The translations under genes were made by a program, and so were the position numbers. Positions 27,301 through 36,693 of a DNA stretch of 64,000 nt are shown here, one piece after another. Below the pieces are notes generated by a model. It ran no database searches. It saw nothing but the letters and a program-made list of their open reading frames with translations, and was not told the origin of the DNA. Position 1 is the stretch's first letter; each line of letters starts with the position of its first letter. This DNA comes from Zingiber officinale (lineage: Eukaryota > Streptophyta > Magnoliopsida > Zingiberales > Zingiberaceae), in the NCBI RefSeq assembly GCF_018446385.1, contig NC_055992.1, positions 99,032,947 to 99,096,946 on the forward strand. The letters run 5' to 3'.

Positions 27301-30300
27301 ATGCACCTGGCGAGGTTGACGAACAAGACTCCCTTGATCATCTGTATCACCGAAGGCAAGTCCATCATCAAAGTTATCACATGTACTATCATTTTCCCAT
27401 GATGCCACATAGCTCCCATCATTTTGTCTTGGTTCATCTGTATAATAGGGAATAGATGTATAATCTTTGAGATGAAGAAAATGTGTAAATTAGAATTAAT
27501 CGTATAAAAATACAGCAGCCAGAATAGTTGAATGAATGACTTTCCTTTTACATGAATCTCCAAATTCCTAACTGAACTCTCCTTTCCTTTGGAAAAAACT
27601 AAAAGTAAATAAATATACTGTGTTTCCGGATTGGGGTGTTTATGACAGCCAATTGTTTTAAAAGATCTTTGATTAAGCACATAGAATGACTATAGCATAT
27701 CTAGGTGTATGTACGGGAGTGCAGTTGTTCAAAAACTTCTAAGAAGAAAATGAGATTCATATTACAGCGCATAAAAAAGAAAGCAAAACACCATGTATTT
27801 TCTTTTCTAAATACATCGCCAAAAGTTCCATTCAAGAGAACTGAAATGACAACTAACACCATGTTGATTTGAAGAAATATTTTGTATGCATATGCATTCT
27901 GTTGGGTCCTTCAAATCATTTAGCTTATTACCAGCAACTTACCTGAACCAAAAATCAATTTTAATCAAACTAATAGACAATAATTAATATTCACATCTCT
28001 AAATCACGTGATTTGGATACCTTTCGTCAATAGATAGCTAAAATAGCACATTTTCATAGAAGAGAATAAAGAGATTCCAGTACAGCGATTTGTCAACCAC
28101 AGGAGCAGAAAGATCATAAGAATCATAGAAGCAAAGAGCAAAAGACCACGAGTTACAAGGAAATTGCAATCTTACCAGAAAGCTGTCTTCCTTTCTTTCC
28201 AAGACACTAAAAAATGGAGGAATTTCTATTAATACAGAGAAATGAAACATTCTGACAAAGAAACCAATTGAGTTTGTCTTACCATAACATTTGGTAATAA
28301 AAACAATTTGACAAGACTTTCTGGTTGATAGTGACAATCTTCAGGGAGCGAAGTAATACATGTTGCTTTGTTTGCAGGCAATAGCAATGACTTTGGATTC
28401 TTTGGAGGTGCAAAGATATTTGACATATCAATTTCCAGTGATTTTGTAAAATCAATATCATTAACATCCTTCCGGTTCTTTGATTTCTTGCTTACTGATT
28501 CAGTGTTCGTATCCAATGATTGTTTTTGATCTAAACCTGCAATCATTTTCTTCCAATAATTGAACATGTGATACAAAGAATGACAAAATAAAATTGAGGT
28601 TTTTTTTTCTATGTCTACCCTTTGCTTTTCTATATTTCCAATGATCAGGTCCTGCCCATGCATTTGATTTTGAAGTAAACCCCAATCCTACAGACAAGAA
28701 ATCAGTAATTTTTTCAAACTTCTCTTCCACATTAGGTCCATTAAAGTTGCATTCAAAATCCTCCTGCATCACAAAGATAAAGTTTATACAACCAAATTCT
28801 ATGGGTTAAAGCAAAGCCAGAAAAAGCATACCTCCAGATCATTTGCATAATTTAGGTTTATGTTAGTTGAGTTGTCATCAGCTACACTAAGACGATCATC
28901 ATGATCAAGGTTCCAAGCTCCACAATCATCATCAAATCCATTCTCTCCAACATCGATTTGGTCATTTCCTTCGGGAAAATCCTCAGTAATTGGCTCCTGA
29001 GGTGAATCATTTATATCTGGCCTACGATTTTCTTCATCAAATTGATTCAGGATATCCTTTAGAGTGGGTGAAATATCATTTGCCGTGAGCATACAGATCA
29101 TCATTTTCTCAATGTAATCTGTACAAAAAAAGAAGTCCTCATCCAATTAGTGGACATTATATATTATATGTATAGACATAACAGTCACAATATTCATGCC
29201 TTTAGCAAAAGAAAGATCAATTAGTTCAGGTCCCTCAGTTTCAACTGTTGACATGCTCCTTTCTGGACATTCAAATGAATCAAAAAGTACACGGCAACCA
29301 CCATAAACCCCAAGGTTGTTCAATAGAAGACCCTTAGCACCACCTTCATCAAATTGTGCAGAAGTCTGATGATACAGAGGATCCACAATAAATGCCTCTG
29401 AAAATGAAATTTGCTAAATTAATTTCTACTCGGGCATCAAATATTCTGAAACAGGAATCACAACATAGCACTCAGTCATACCATCAAACTTTTTTATGTT
29501 AAGGGCTTCAAAAGATGATTCCAATGTTGATAAGGGCGAAAGCTGTGGTTCATAAATAGTGTAAGCTGAAAACATCTGCAAGAGAAAGTTCTAGAGCTGG
29601 TAAGTCTGTGTACCTTTCTTTCCAATTCCTTCTTAGAGACGTCATCTGTTTGTGCAACATCAATATTGTCCCCCATTTCAGTGGTGTCTGTGAGTATAGC
29701 TTGTTATATTAGCAAATTGCTGACTTTCTTCTGATAAAGAAATCTATTAAAACAATGCACAAAAGAGTGTAGCTGCAACAATGATGAGTCCAGAAGATAA
29801 AGATAGGCCTGGTGGCACTGGTGAGGAATTAGAAGAAAATAAAGTATAATAGAATATCAACTTATTCAATGTTTTATTGAATCATCCTTTTATATATACA
29901 AAAAAATATTATTTGGATACTACTATGATTCATTGCCATGAAAATGTAAATTTTATATCAAAGGGAGCCATTGGCAACTAAATATCACTTGTTTGATTCC
30001 AAGCCCTCCAATAGTGACAACCAACATGACTTGTAAGCAGTAGAACCTAACCATTATCTTCTTCTCTCCCAGCACGATTTATCCCTCCAAGAACTTTATA
30101 TGCTTCTGAGTGCACGGAATCTACTCTCATTGAGTAAATCTTCACTCCAGCTTCCAAAGTACAACTTGCCTGACCAGATCAATATTTTGAAATTAAATTG
30201 GCTTAGTTGCCATTTCACATCTGCAAAAAAAGTAAATATTTATCCATACACAAACCTTCTGGAAATTGGTCTCCTCGTCATCTTCAGGGCTCACTCTGAT

Positions 30301-30955
30301 GATCTCACTGAGATGATCTATAAGGCTCAGCTCCCATGTGTTTTTCTGGTTAATCTTCTGCAGAAATGACAGAATTCTTGATAGTGACATAAAATATATA
30401 TATCCGGGAAAGTAGATATATCTTTTACGAGCAATATGAGAAAAGAACACGAAAAAGAGGAATTCATCAGAGCAATGCGAGTAAAGGGGCTAAGGGGAGC
30501 GTCAGCTCGCGAGTATTTTTCAATTGAATTTTCTCCATAACACAACCCATCATCAAGGGAAGGCATAGTAGTCGAATCAAAGCATGAAAAATCTAACCCT
30601 AAGCTGTCCACTTCCCCCAATGCGTTAAAAGAAACAACAGAATGAAGAATGCACGCGCGGGAAAAAAAAACAGCGGTCGCACGTTTTCGCTGGCCAGCTT
30701 GATGCAGTTGTGGAAGAGATCCATGATCTGGCTCCTGTCCATGATATCATTTCTGCTCTCGGAGAAGAGCGGCTGGCTAGGGACGACGGACTTGCGGCGG
30801 ACGGAAGCAGCGCGGGCGGCGGCACGCGCCTGTGCGCGCTCGAGCTCGTCGTTGTTGGATCCGAGGTGGAAGGGAGGGGACTGCAACCGCGAGGCCATCG
30901 GGGTCTTCGACGGCAGTGGATGAGGCGCCGTCACCGAGGGACTGCAGTCGCCCAT
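12369..30955 (-). CDS. CAP-H: condensin complex subunit 2, CAP-H/Brn1 family kleisin
   Basis: Thirteen exons on the minus strand, given 5' to 3': 30955-30683, 30357-30256, 30169-30052, 29687-29614, 29542-29482, 29397-29200, 29118-28832, 28763-28619, 28536-28283, 28206-28176, 27437-27307, 26273-26163 and 12575-12369. They total 1992 nt, 663 aa, in one uninterrupted frame; plant CAP-H proteins are about this size. CAP-H is the kleisin that bridges the SMC2/SMC4 heads in condensin I for mitotic chromosome compaction. Conserved blocks include [18 protein letters not shown] near the N terminus, [19 protein letters not shown] (exon 1/2 join), [20 protein letters not shown] (exon 6), [17 protein letters not shown] (exon 8), [18 protein letters not shown] (exon 12) and the C-terminal [15 protein letters not shown] (exon 13). 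Intron 6 has a GC donor. Intron 12 is 13587 bp and holds a LINE and a copia element, so the last 68 residues are far from the rest. Exon 5 could start further upstream at a second AG near 29577, adding 11 residues and keeping frame. Expression across the large intron is inferred, not shown. Confidence 0.88.
12924..16250 (-). mobile_element. RTE-type LINE, degenerate
   Basis: On the minus strand the 3' end reads GGCTTGGTTGTTGTTG near 12924-12950, the usual tail of plant RTE elements. Going upstream come RT, a linker and an endonuclease remnant, in the order EN-RT expected for a LINE. The 5' part at 16090-16245 contains two diverged copies of a roughly 75-bp unit (ATATAGCGATC.TTGC.. GTCGGA.. 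CTGCAACG). The exact 5' end is uncertain. Confidence 0.72.
13680..15790 (-). pseudogene. LINE endonuclease-reverse transcriptase remnant
   Basis: The endonuclease part is visible at about 15560-15670 ([18 protein letters not shown]) with more at 15420-15550. A linker with [16 protein letters not shown] is at about 14800-14850. The RT part at 13934-14185 reads [20 protein letters not shown], then FIDLKKF. The catalytic box at about 13700-13720 reads FADN in place of FADD, so one of the paired aspartates is lost. Several stops and frameshifts separate these blocks. Confidence 0.75.
16260..17933. other. unassigned intronic sequence
   Basis: AT-rich sequence between the LINE and the copia LTR. 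A poly-T run lies at about 16782-16798 and a TA run at 16396-16410. No coding similarity, terminal repeat or RNA gene is visible to me. Confidence 0.4.
17934..19115 (+). repeat. left LTR of the copia element (approximate ends)
   Basis: Aligned by eye to 24675-25865. It contains a 33-bp word (CACATGTTATCATATGCTTTT and variants) in tandem at about 18335-18430 and a TATAAAGAGAAGCACG promoter-like segment at about 18456. Just past the last shared sequence, GGATAGAGC at about 19095 resembles a decayed initiator-Met primer site. The left boundary is uncertain by about 150 bp. Confidence 0.6.
19560..24215 (+). pseudogene. copia gag-pol, fragmented
   Basis: Gag is seen at 19600-19790 ([20 protein letters not shown]). 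A zinc knuckle [14 protein letters not shown] lies at about 19876-19917. A weak protease remnant follows at 20016-20100, then the pre-integrase block ([14 protein letters not shown], about 20525-20570) and integrase ([17 protein letters not shown], about 20637-20690). RT starts at about 21594 and includes [20 protein letters not shown]. After an inserted solo LTR it resumes at 23187 with YLDDILI at about 23255-23280. RNase H is at 23640-24165 ([14 protein letters not shown]). Internal stops and frameshifts occur throughout. Confidence 0.8.
21910..23181. mobile_element. solo LTR inserted in the copia RT gene
   Basis: A 1272-bp segment starts TGTTGGTGCAGCC and ends CGATCCTACA. It is flanked by exact 5-bp direct repeats GATTT (21905-21909 and 23182-23186). 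The RT reading resumes after it. It has no coding region and no internal domain, so a solo LTR is the simplest reading; a TRIM element is the alternative. It carries a diverged short repeat GATTGGAGACGCCTCGGAT at about 22545-22615. Confidence 0.82.
24675..25865 (+). repeat. right LTR of the copia element (approximate ends)
   Basis: It starts TGTTGGAAAAATATGAATGG after the purine-rich TAGGAGA. It matches the left LTR over most of its length but has its own 61-bp tandem duplication at 25611-25716. A promoter-like TATAAAGAGAAGCACG lies at about 25086. Confidence 0.65.
25611..25716. repeat. 61-bp tandem duplication with a perfect inverted repeat at its junction
   Basis: The word GACAATTTGATGAATTGGCG and what follows up to CTCTCCCATTC occurs at 25611 and again at 25672. 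At the join the sequence ATTCATCAAATTGT (25652-25665) is the exact inverse of ACAATTTGATGAAT (25673-25686), with a 7-nt loop. The left LTR has a single copy. Confidence 0.85.
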
Positions 30956-30997
30956 CGCAGAGTACCAAAGCGGGATCGGAAATTAGAATTTGAGTTC

Positions 30998-31024
30998 CCT
31001 CTCTCTCTCTCTCTCTCTCTCTCT
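30998..31024. repeat. CT microsatellite in the CAP-H 5' flank
   Basis: About 13 CT units lie 40-70 bp upstream of the CAP-H ATG, that is GA repeats on the coding strand, probably in its 5' UTR or core promoter. GA tracts of this kind are common near plant transcription starts. Confidence 0.85.
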
Positions 31025-32894
31025 GCCTCTCACTTCAACGAGCCGACTTATCACCATTCGGGCTATGGGCTTGGAATTTTAGGCCTTGAGCTTTCGCCCT
31101 GCCTGCTAGTTTCTCATTTTGGGCCTTGAGACTTGGGCTTTGGGCCACCTACCTGATTATACTAGGTTAAAAGACTTCTAACTTCTCAAACTCTTGATAA
31201 TTTACTTTCTTCCTTTTCTTTCATTTCATAACTAAAAGTGGAAATTTTCTTTTGGTTAAATCCTTATTTAAGGTCATTTAGTTTGTGAAATCTGATTGAC
31301 TATTAAGATTTATTCCACTACATAGTAGAACTATTCGAAAGTGATGCTTCGAATGCATCATAGAGTATGAAGATTAGATTAGATCTTCAAATCTTTTATC
31401 TTCACTATGTATGCTATTAACATGATCAATAAAATATAATCCATTGCCTATCTTTGTGTTTACATAAGGAATTTATAAACTAGGTGAGTAGTCTATTCAC
31501 CCCCTATAGTTGTATCTTTGGCCCTACACTCCATTATTCTCAAGGCTATCGATATCTATCTCTTCTAGTTGTAAGATCTTTTAGGAGATTGTGTCGCCCT
31601 TCGTTTGTATAGCTCTAACTAAACAAGTTCCTATCGAGTGCCATAGTTAAACAGAATGAGAGACTTTCGAATGACTATGCACAAAATCAATGTGAATCCC
31701 TTAAAATCTACCTTTTCCCATCTTATAGTGCTTTGTTCTCTTCTTCATTGTGTTTCATATGCATGTCTCTTATTTTTAGCTCCACGTGCCCAGTTGAATG
31801 GTCTGCATCAGGCATGATCACAATATCTCACTCACTAATTCGATATTGAATTTACTGAAAGGGAATTGGAGTCCGAGACAATGCATTTAAGCTAGCAATG
31901 ACTATCAACATAAAGCTAATGAACCCCGGCCATGCACATGATGATGAGAGCTCTGTTACTTTGGGAGAGAATTAAAGTCGAGGACCTTTCTCTATCACAT
32001 CCAATCCATGCATGTCTTTGTGCTCATGTCTCTACCCTTGTGATTTGGCTCTCCCTAAGGCGGCCCGAGGCACATGGTTCTGTGTCCTCGCTTGGGGCGT
32101 AGCTTTCAGTCCACCATTTAACTCTGGGCCACTTTCAGAAAAGTGATTCAAAGATGCCGACTTAGTGCCTCATGGAGTCAAGAGGAAGATACGTATACTC
32201 AAGTGACAAGCACACACCTATGAGAAGTAGTGAAATTAGCCACGCCATGTGTTTAGTAAAAACTCAGTAGTCGTGGTGTGGTCGGATGCTCTTAGCTTTT
32301 GGCAACGGACCCATGTACAGGTGAAACATCAGTCGAGTTAATGTTAGGATTGTGGGCTGCTCGAGTACCTGATGCTCGCTAAGGATGTGATATCGCTTCA
32401 GTGTCTATCGTTAGGAATACATATCCAACTATTTACACTGTAGAAGTGGCAGACGAATGATGGCGATGAAGAAGATCAGGTAAGAGGAGAAGCTTTGCTC
32501 ACAGGAAGCAGCTCACATGGCGAGTTTCGCTTTCACCATCCCTGTACAAGTTTTTTTAATAATACTTTGAGAATAACAACTTGAACTGAAGTCGACGGAA
32601 AAAGAAAACAAGTTAAGCTCATGCTCTGCTTACTGATGAGCCTTCGTCCATTTCGACGTTGAGGACTTGCTGCCCATTCTGAGAGGAATCCCAACTCGGC
32701 GAAGCGAACCCAATGGCTCGCCTTGTCGTCTTCTTCCTGCCTTTCATTCTGGAACATGTTGTATAAATATATCGGCCAACGCGCTTCCTTTCTTCTCGGG
32801 GAGTCACTGATACAGAGAAAAGAAGAGCATAAATATTTGATTCCGATTTGTTTCGTGTTGAGAGATGGGTGGTTGATCGCCGGAGGAGGGAAAG
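31025..32894. other. divergent spacer between CAP-H and PIN
   Basis: It holds the promoters of both genes. I see no coding exon. The stretch at about 31250-31560 looks like an old transposon remnant (an LTR-like tail GTAGTCTATTCACCCCCTA at about 31487) but I cannot classify it. The last 100 bases before the PIN ATG are purine-rich and presumably 5' UTR. Confidence 0.45.
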
Positions 32895-35000
32895 ATGATA
32901 TCTTGGCATGACCTGTATACGGTGCTGGCGGCGGTGGTACCGCTCTATGTGGCGATGATACTGGCCTACGGCTCGGTGCGGTGGTGGGGGATCTTGTCGC
33001 CGGACCAGTGCTCCGGCATCAACCGATTCGTGGCTATCTTCGCCGTGCCTCTCCTCTCCTTCCACTTCATCTCCACCAATGACCCTTATGCGATGAACCT
33101 CCGTTTCGTCGCCGCCGACACCTTGCAGAAGCTGCTGGTCCTGGCGGCTCTGGCCGCCTGGTCCAATTTCCTCCGCCGACGCCGGCCTCTGCCCGGCGGC
33201 GCCGCGCCACTGGACTGGTCCATCACCATCTTCTCCCTCTCTACGCTACCTAATACTCTGGTGATGGGCATCCCCCTCCTCATCGCGATGTACGGGTCTT
33301 ACGCTGGTGCGCTCATGGTCCAGATCGTCGTCCTCCAGTGCATCATTTGGTACACGCTGATGCTATTCCTCTTTGAGTTCCGCGCCGCCCGCCTCCTCAT
33401 CGCGGATCAGTTCCCCGACACCGCCGCCTCCATCGTCTCCTTCCGGATCGACCCCGACGTCGTCTCCCTCGACGCCGGGGCCGCAGAGGCTGTATCCGAA
33501 GTCGGCGGCGATGGCAAGATTCACGTCACCGTCCGCAAGTCGACCTCGTCGAGGCGATCGGCGGCGATGATGACCCCCCGCCCGTCCAACCTCACCGGCG
33601 CCGAGATCTACTCGCTCAGCTCCTCCCGTAACCCCACTCCGCGAGGATCCAGCTTCAACCACGCCGATTTCTTCGCCATGGTCGGCGGCGGCAGCGCGGC
33701 GACCCCCGCCTTCCGCCCCTCCAGCTTCGGCGCCGCCGACTTCCACTCCCTCCAATCTTCCCGCGGTCCCACCCCGCGCCCCTCCAACTTCGACGACCAC
33801 CACCATCACCCGCCGCAGCCGGAAATCTCCGTCGCTGGCGCGGCGAAGAAACCCCACCCGCATCCGAACCGAGCGGGGACGGCGGACACCAAGGAGCTGC
33901 ACATGTTCGTGTGGAGCTCAAGCGCGTCGCCGGTGTCGGAAGTGGCCGCCCTCCCCTCCTTCGCCGGCCGCGATCCTGACCTCGACCATGGCGCGAAGGA
34001 GATCCGAATGCTCGTCCCGGCAGAGCTCCCCACCGCCAAAGGTTAATTAATTGACTAATATCCTCGATTCAATCAAACTAACCCTCGCCCTTATTTAAAT
34101 GGTCGTGGTTTATGTAGAGGCTGAGGAATACCGGGCGGAGGAGTTGAGCTTCGGCGGCGGAAAGGGAGCAGACGAGGCGAGCGGCGGGGACAGGGGAGGT
34201 GCGGGAGGGCCGTCGGATGGGATGAGACCGGACCTTCGAATGCCCCCCGCGAGCGTCATGACCCGTCTGATCTTGATCATGGTGTGGCGGAAGCTGATAC
34301 GCAACCCTAACACCTACTCCAGCCTCATCGGCCTCACCTGGTCCCTCGTCGCCTTCCGGTGGCACGTCGCGATGCCGACGATAGTAGAGAACTCCATCTC
34401 CATTCTCTCCGACGCCGGCCTCGGAATGGCCATGTTCAGCTTAGGCAAGTCCATCTCCTTCCTCAACTCGAGCAACATCTGACCGATCCTACTTCTTAGA
34501 ACAAACCGGGATCAAACTCCTGCAGGGCTGTTCATGGCGCTGCAGCCGAGGATCATCGCGTGCGGCAACACGGTGGCCTCCTTTGCGATGGCGGTCCGGT
34601 TCCTGGTCGGGCCGGCGGTGATGGCCGCCGCCTCGGTCGCCGTCGGCCTGCGTGGGACCCTCCTCCACGTGGCGATCGTTCAGGTACGCTCACATACTGT
34701 CGATCGATCGACCGAACCCCAAGAGCCTTGCTCACATCACATGCGATGTTTTGTCTGCGTTAGGCGGCTCTCCCGCAGGGCATCGTGCCCTTCGTGTTCG
34801 CCAAGGAGTACAACGTCCACCCTGCCATCCTAAGCACAGCGTGAGCAGCAGATCAATCAATTGCCCTTCTTCCCCTTCCAGAAAGCAAGCAAACAGCTAA
34901 AATTCTCTCTTTTACATATCACGAAACGTGCAGGGTTATATTCGGGATGCTCATCGCTCTCCCCATCACTCTCGTTTACTACATCCTCCTCGGATTCTGA
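32895..35000 (+). CDS. PIN3: PIN auxin efflux carrier, long type, PIN3/4/7-like
   Basis: Five exons: 32895-34041, 34118-34444, 34526-34683, 34764-34840 and 34934-35000, total 1776 nt, 591 aa. PIN proteins export auxin across the plasma membrane. The N terminus [20 protein letters not shown] and AASIVSF fit the PIN3/4/7 clade better than PIN1. The layout is an N-terminal membrane block (about residues 8-165, with [14 protein letters not shown]), a hydrophilic loop (about 166-430), and a C-terminal membrane block starting near [13 protein letters not shown] (425-437) and ending [11 protein letters not shown]. The loop carries three TPRxS(N/S) motifs at 227-232, 248-253 and 293-298, known phosphorylation sites for PID/AGC kinases, and [13 protein letters not shown] (336-348). 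A His run (302-305) is unusual but harmless-looking. Exon 1 is very GC-rich. Intron 2 starts with GC instead of GT (TTAG then GCAAGT), and that splice restores [17 protein letters not shown]. The start is the first ATG matching the family. Confidence 0.92.
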
Positions 35001-35389
35001 CGCATGTTAACGATGGTCTCTGATGAACGAACCAGCTTACGCATGGGATGCAAGCGACGGCCTGCCACGCCACGCCAACTCAGCCGGCACTGCCCAAGGG
35101 AAAACAGTTTTTTTTTGCACTAAATTGTATTACGAGAGATCGATCTTGTTTCTCTCTTTTTTGTTTGTTTTTTACTCAAAACATGTGAGATTAAAAAGAG
35201 AAGAAGATGCTTATTCTGTCCGAGCACCCATCCTACTCTGTTTTCAATTGACTTGCTTGCCTTTCTGGGCAGGGATCGATGGGCGATACGGCGAATTTAG
35301 GGGGCCCACGTAGGATAAAAACGGTCGAGCGTCTCCAGCTGTGGCGGTCAAAGTCCGTGAAAGGCACCAGGTCGACTTATGCTCGGGTC
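35001..35389. other. PIN 3' UTR and spacer
   Basis: This is the 3' flank of the PIN gene, followed by spacer up to the hAT-like element. A T-run lies at 35107-35115. No further gene is seen. Confidence 0.5.
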
Positions 35390-35866
35390 TTTCGAGGAGG
35401 TAAACGAATCGGATTGAGTCGAATAAGTAGAAAAATTTAAAGCTCGAATTCGGTTCGAAATAGGTATATTCGAGTTTGAGTTCAATTCGAAATTTGAAAA
35501 ATTCAAAATGTTTGGTTCGAGTTTTGTTCGAATTAGGGCTCGGGTTCGAGTGCGGCTCGAAATATTCGAACATGTTCGTGAACTATTCGAATTTTTGTTC
35601 GAAAATAGGTTCGAAAGATTCGAAATTTATTTATTTAATATATATTCAACTTATATTAATAAATATTAAGGTTCGCGAGCGGCTCATACAATATAATTTA
35701 GGCTCGAGTTCAGTTCGAAAAAAAGTTTGAACATGTTCGAGTTCGGCTCGAATTCGATAAATTCGAATACGAATCGAATATTTTTCGAGCCGGCTCAAAA
35801 AACTCGCGAGCCGGCTCAAAAAACTCACGAGCCGGCTCAATTCGTTTGCATCCCTATTCTAGATCA
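35390..35866. mobile_element. hAT-like non-autonomous element rich in TTCGA words
   Basis: The right end, inverted, reads TAGGGATGCAAACGAATTGA and the left end has AGGTAAACGAATCGGATTGAG, so the termini are related inverted repeats. The body consists mostly of TTCGAA/TTCGAG/GCTCGA words and closes with three copies of CGAGCCGGCTCAAAAAACTC (35785-35840). The target duplication cannot be recognised. Transposon identity is inferred from the termini alone. Confidence 0.55.
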
Positions 35867-36649
35867 GATCCCTGAGTCAGCAAGCCTCTTCGAAGACTCC
35901 TGATCGATTCTTCGACTCCTGATCAGATTGTCCGAGTCATTAGATCCTATTCCCTTAAAAGAGTCCAATCGGATCACCTGAGTCACTGGACTTTGCTCCC
36001 TTCAGATAACTCCTAAACAAAGACCCCCTCTCTTAGGATACCATCGACTCCTTATAAAATGAACAAATTATACTCTAAGTCTGCTAGCTCATTAGTCAAA
36101 ATTGAACTCCTTTACTTATCCATTGTTCCCTTAATTGGGTCAAGCCCCAAAGAACCCAATGGACCTGATAGATTATGACTCAATGGTGCAATTAGTGCTC
36201 CACATGGTGTTGTCGGAAGTATGTGGGATAATATATTATTATAGATATGGAATACTCGTAATATAGGGGCGATGTTATTGCTCAATATTATAAAAATACA
36301 CTGATAAGATATTTTTCCTTTGATATGACATCGAATCATGACATTTATTTAATATCGGAATTACAAAGTGTTATAAAAATGTCTCATCCCCCACAAGCGT
36401 AGATATGCTTTTTCATCGTGAAAAATCTATTAGCTTCCACTATTCTTCTTACATTTTCCCTCCACCTCACTAACTTGAGCGTCAGAGTGATTGTCACAGA
36501 GACTCCCCCTAACTGCTTGCTGACGTTTCTTCTTCCTCCCCCTTTTTGTGTTCTCTGCAATCCCCATCTCCGTGAGGTCTTCTTCTTCTCGTCAAAACTC
36601 TAGCCAACTCGTCGATGGTCTTACTTCACGGATTTTAGATGGAATCAAA
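35867..36649 (+). repeat. possible 5' LTR region of the Tat-like gypsy element
   Basis: Non-coding sequence upstream of TTTGACATTATCTGTGAGAA (36649), which resembles a decayed form of the TGGCGCCGTCTGTGGG primer region typical of Tat/Athila elements. It begins with several GATCAGA and CCTGAGTCA words. I could not find the matching 3' LTR, so the LTR call is tentative. Confidence 0.35.
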
Positions 36650-36693
36650 TTTGACATTATCTGTGAGAAGATACACTTGATCTGAATGTGAAA

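Noticed and set aside
30642..31129. Plus-strand frames over CAP-H exon 1
   Set aside because: Shadows of the GC-rich exon 1 on the other strand, with R/A/G-rich composition.
33363..33921. Long antisense frames over PIN exon 1
   Set aside because: GC-rich coding sequence lacks stops on the opposite strand; the plus-strand PIN reading is unambiguous.
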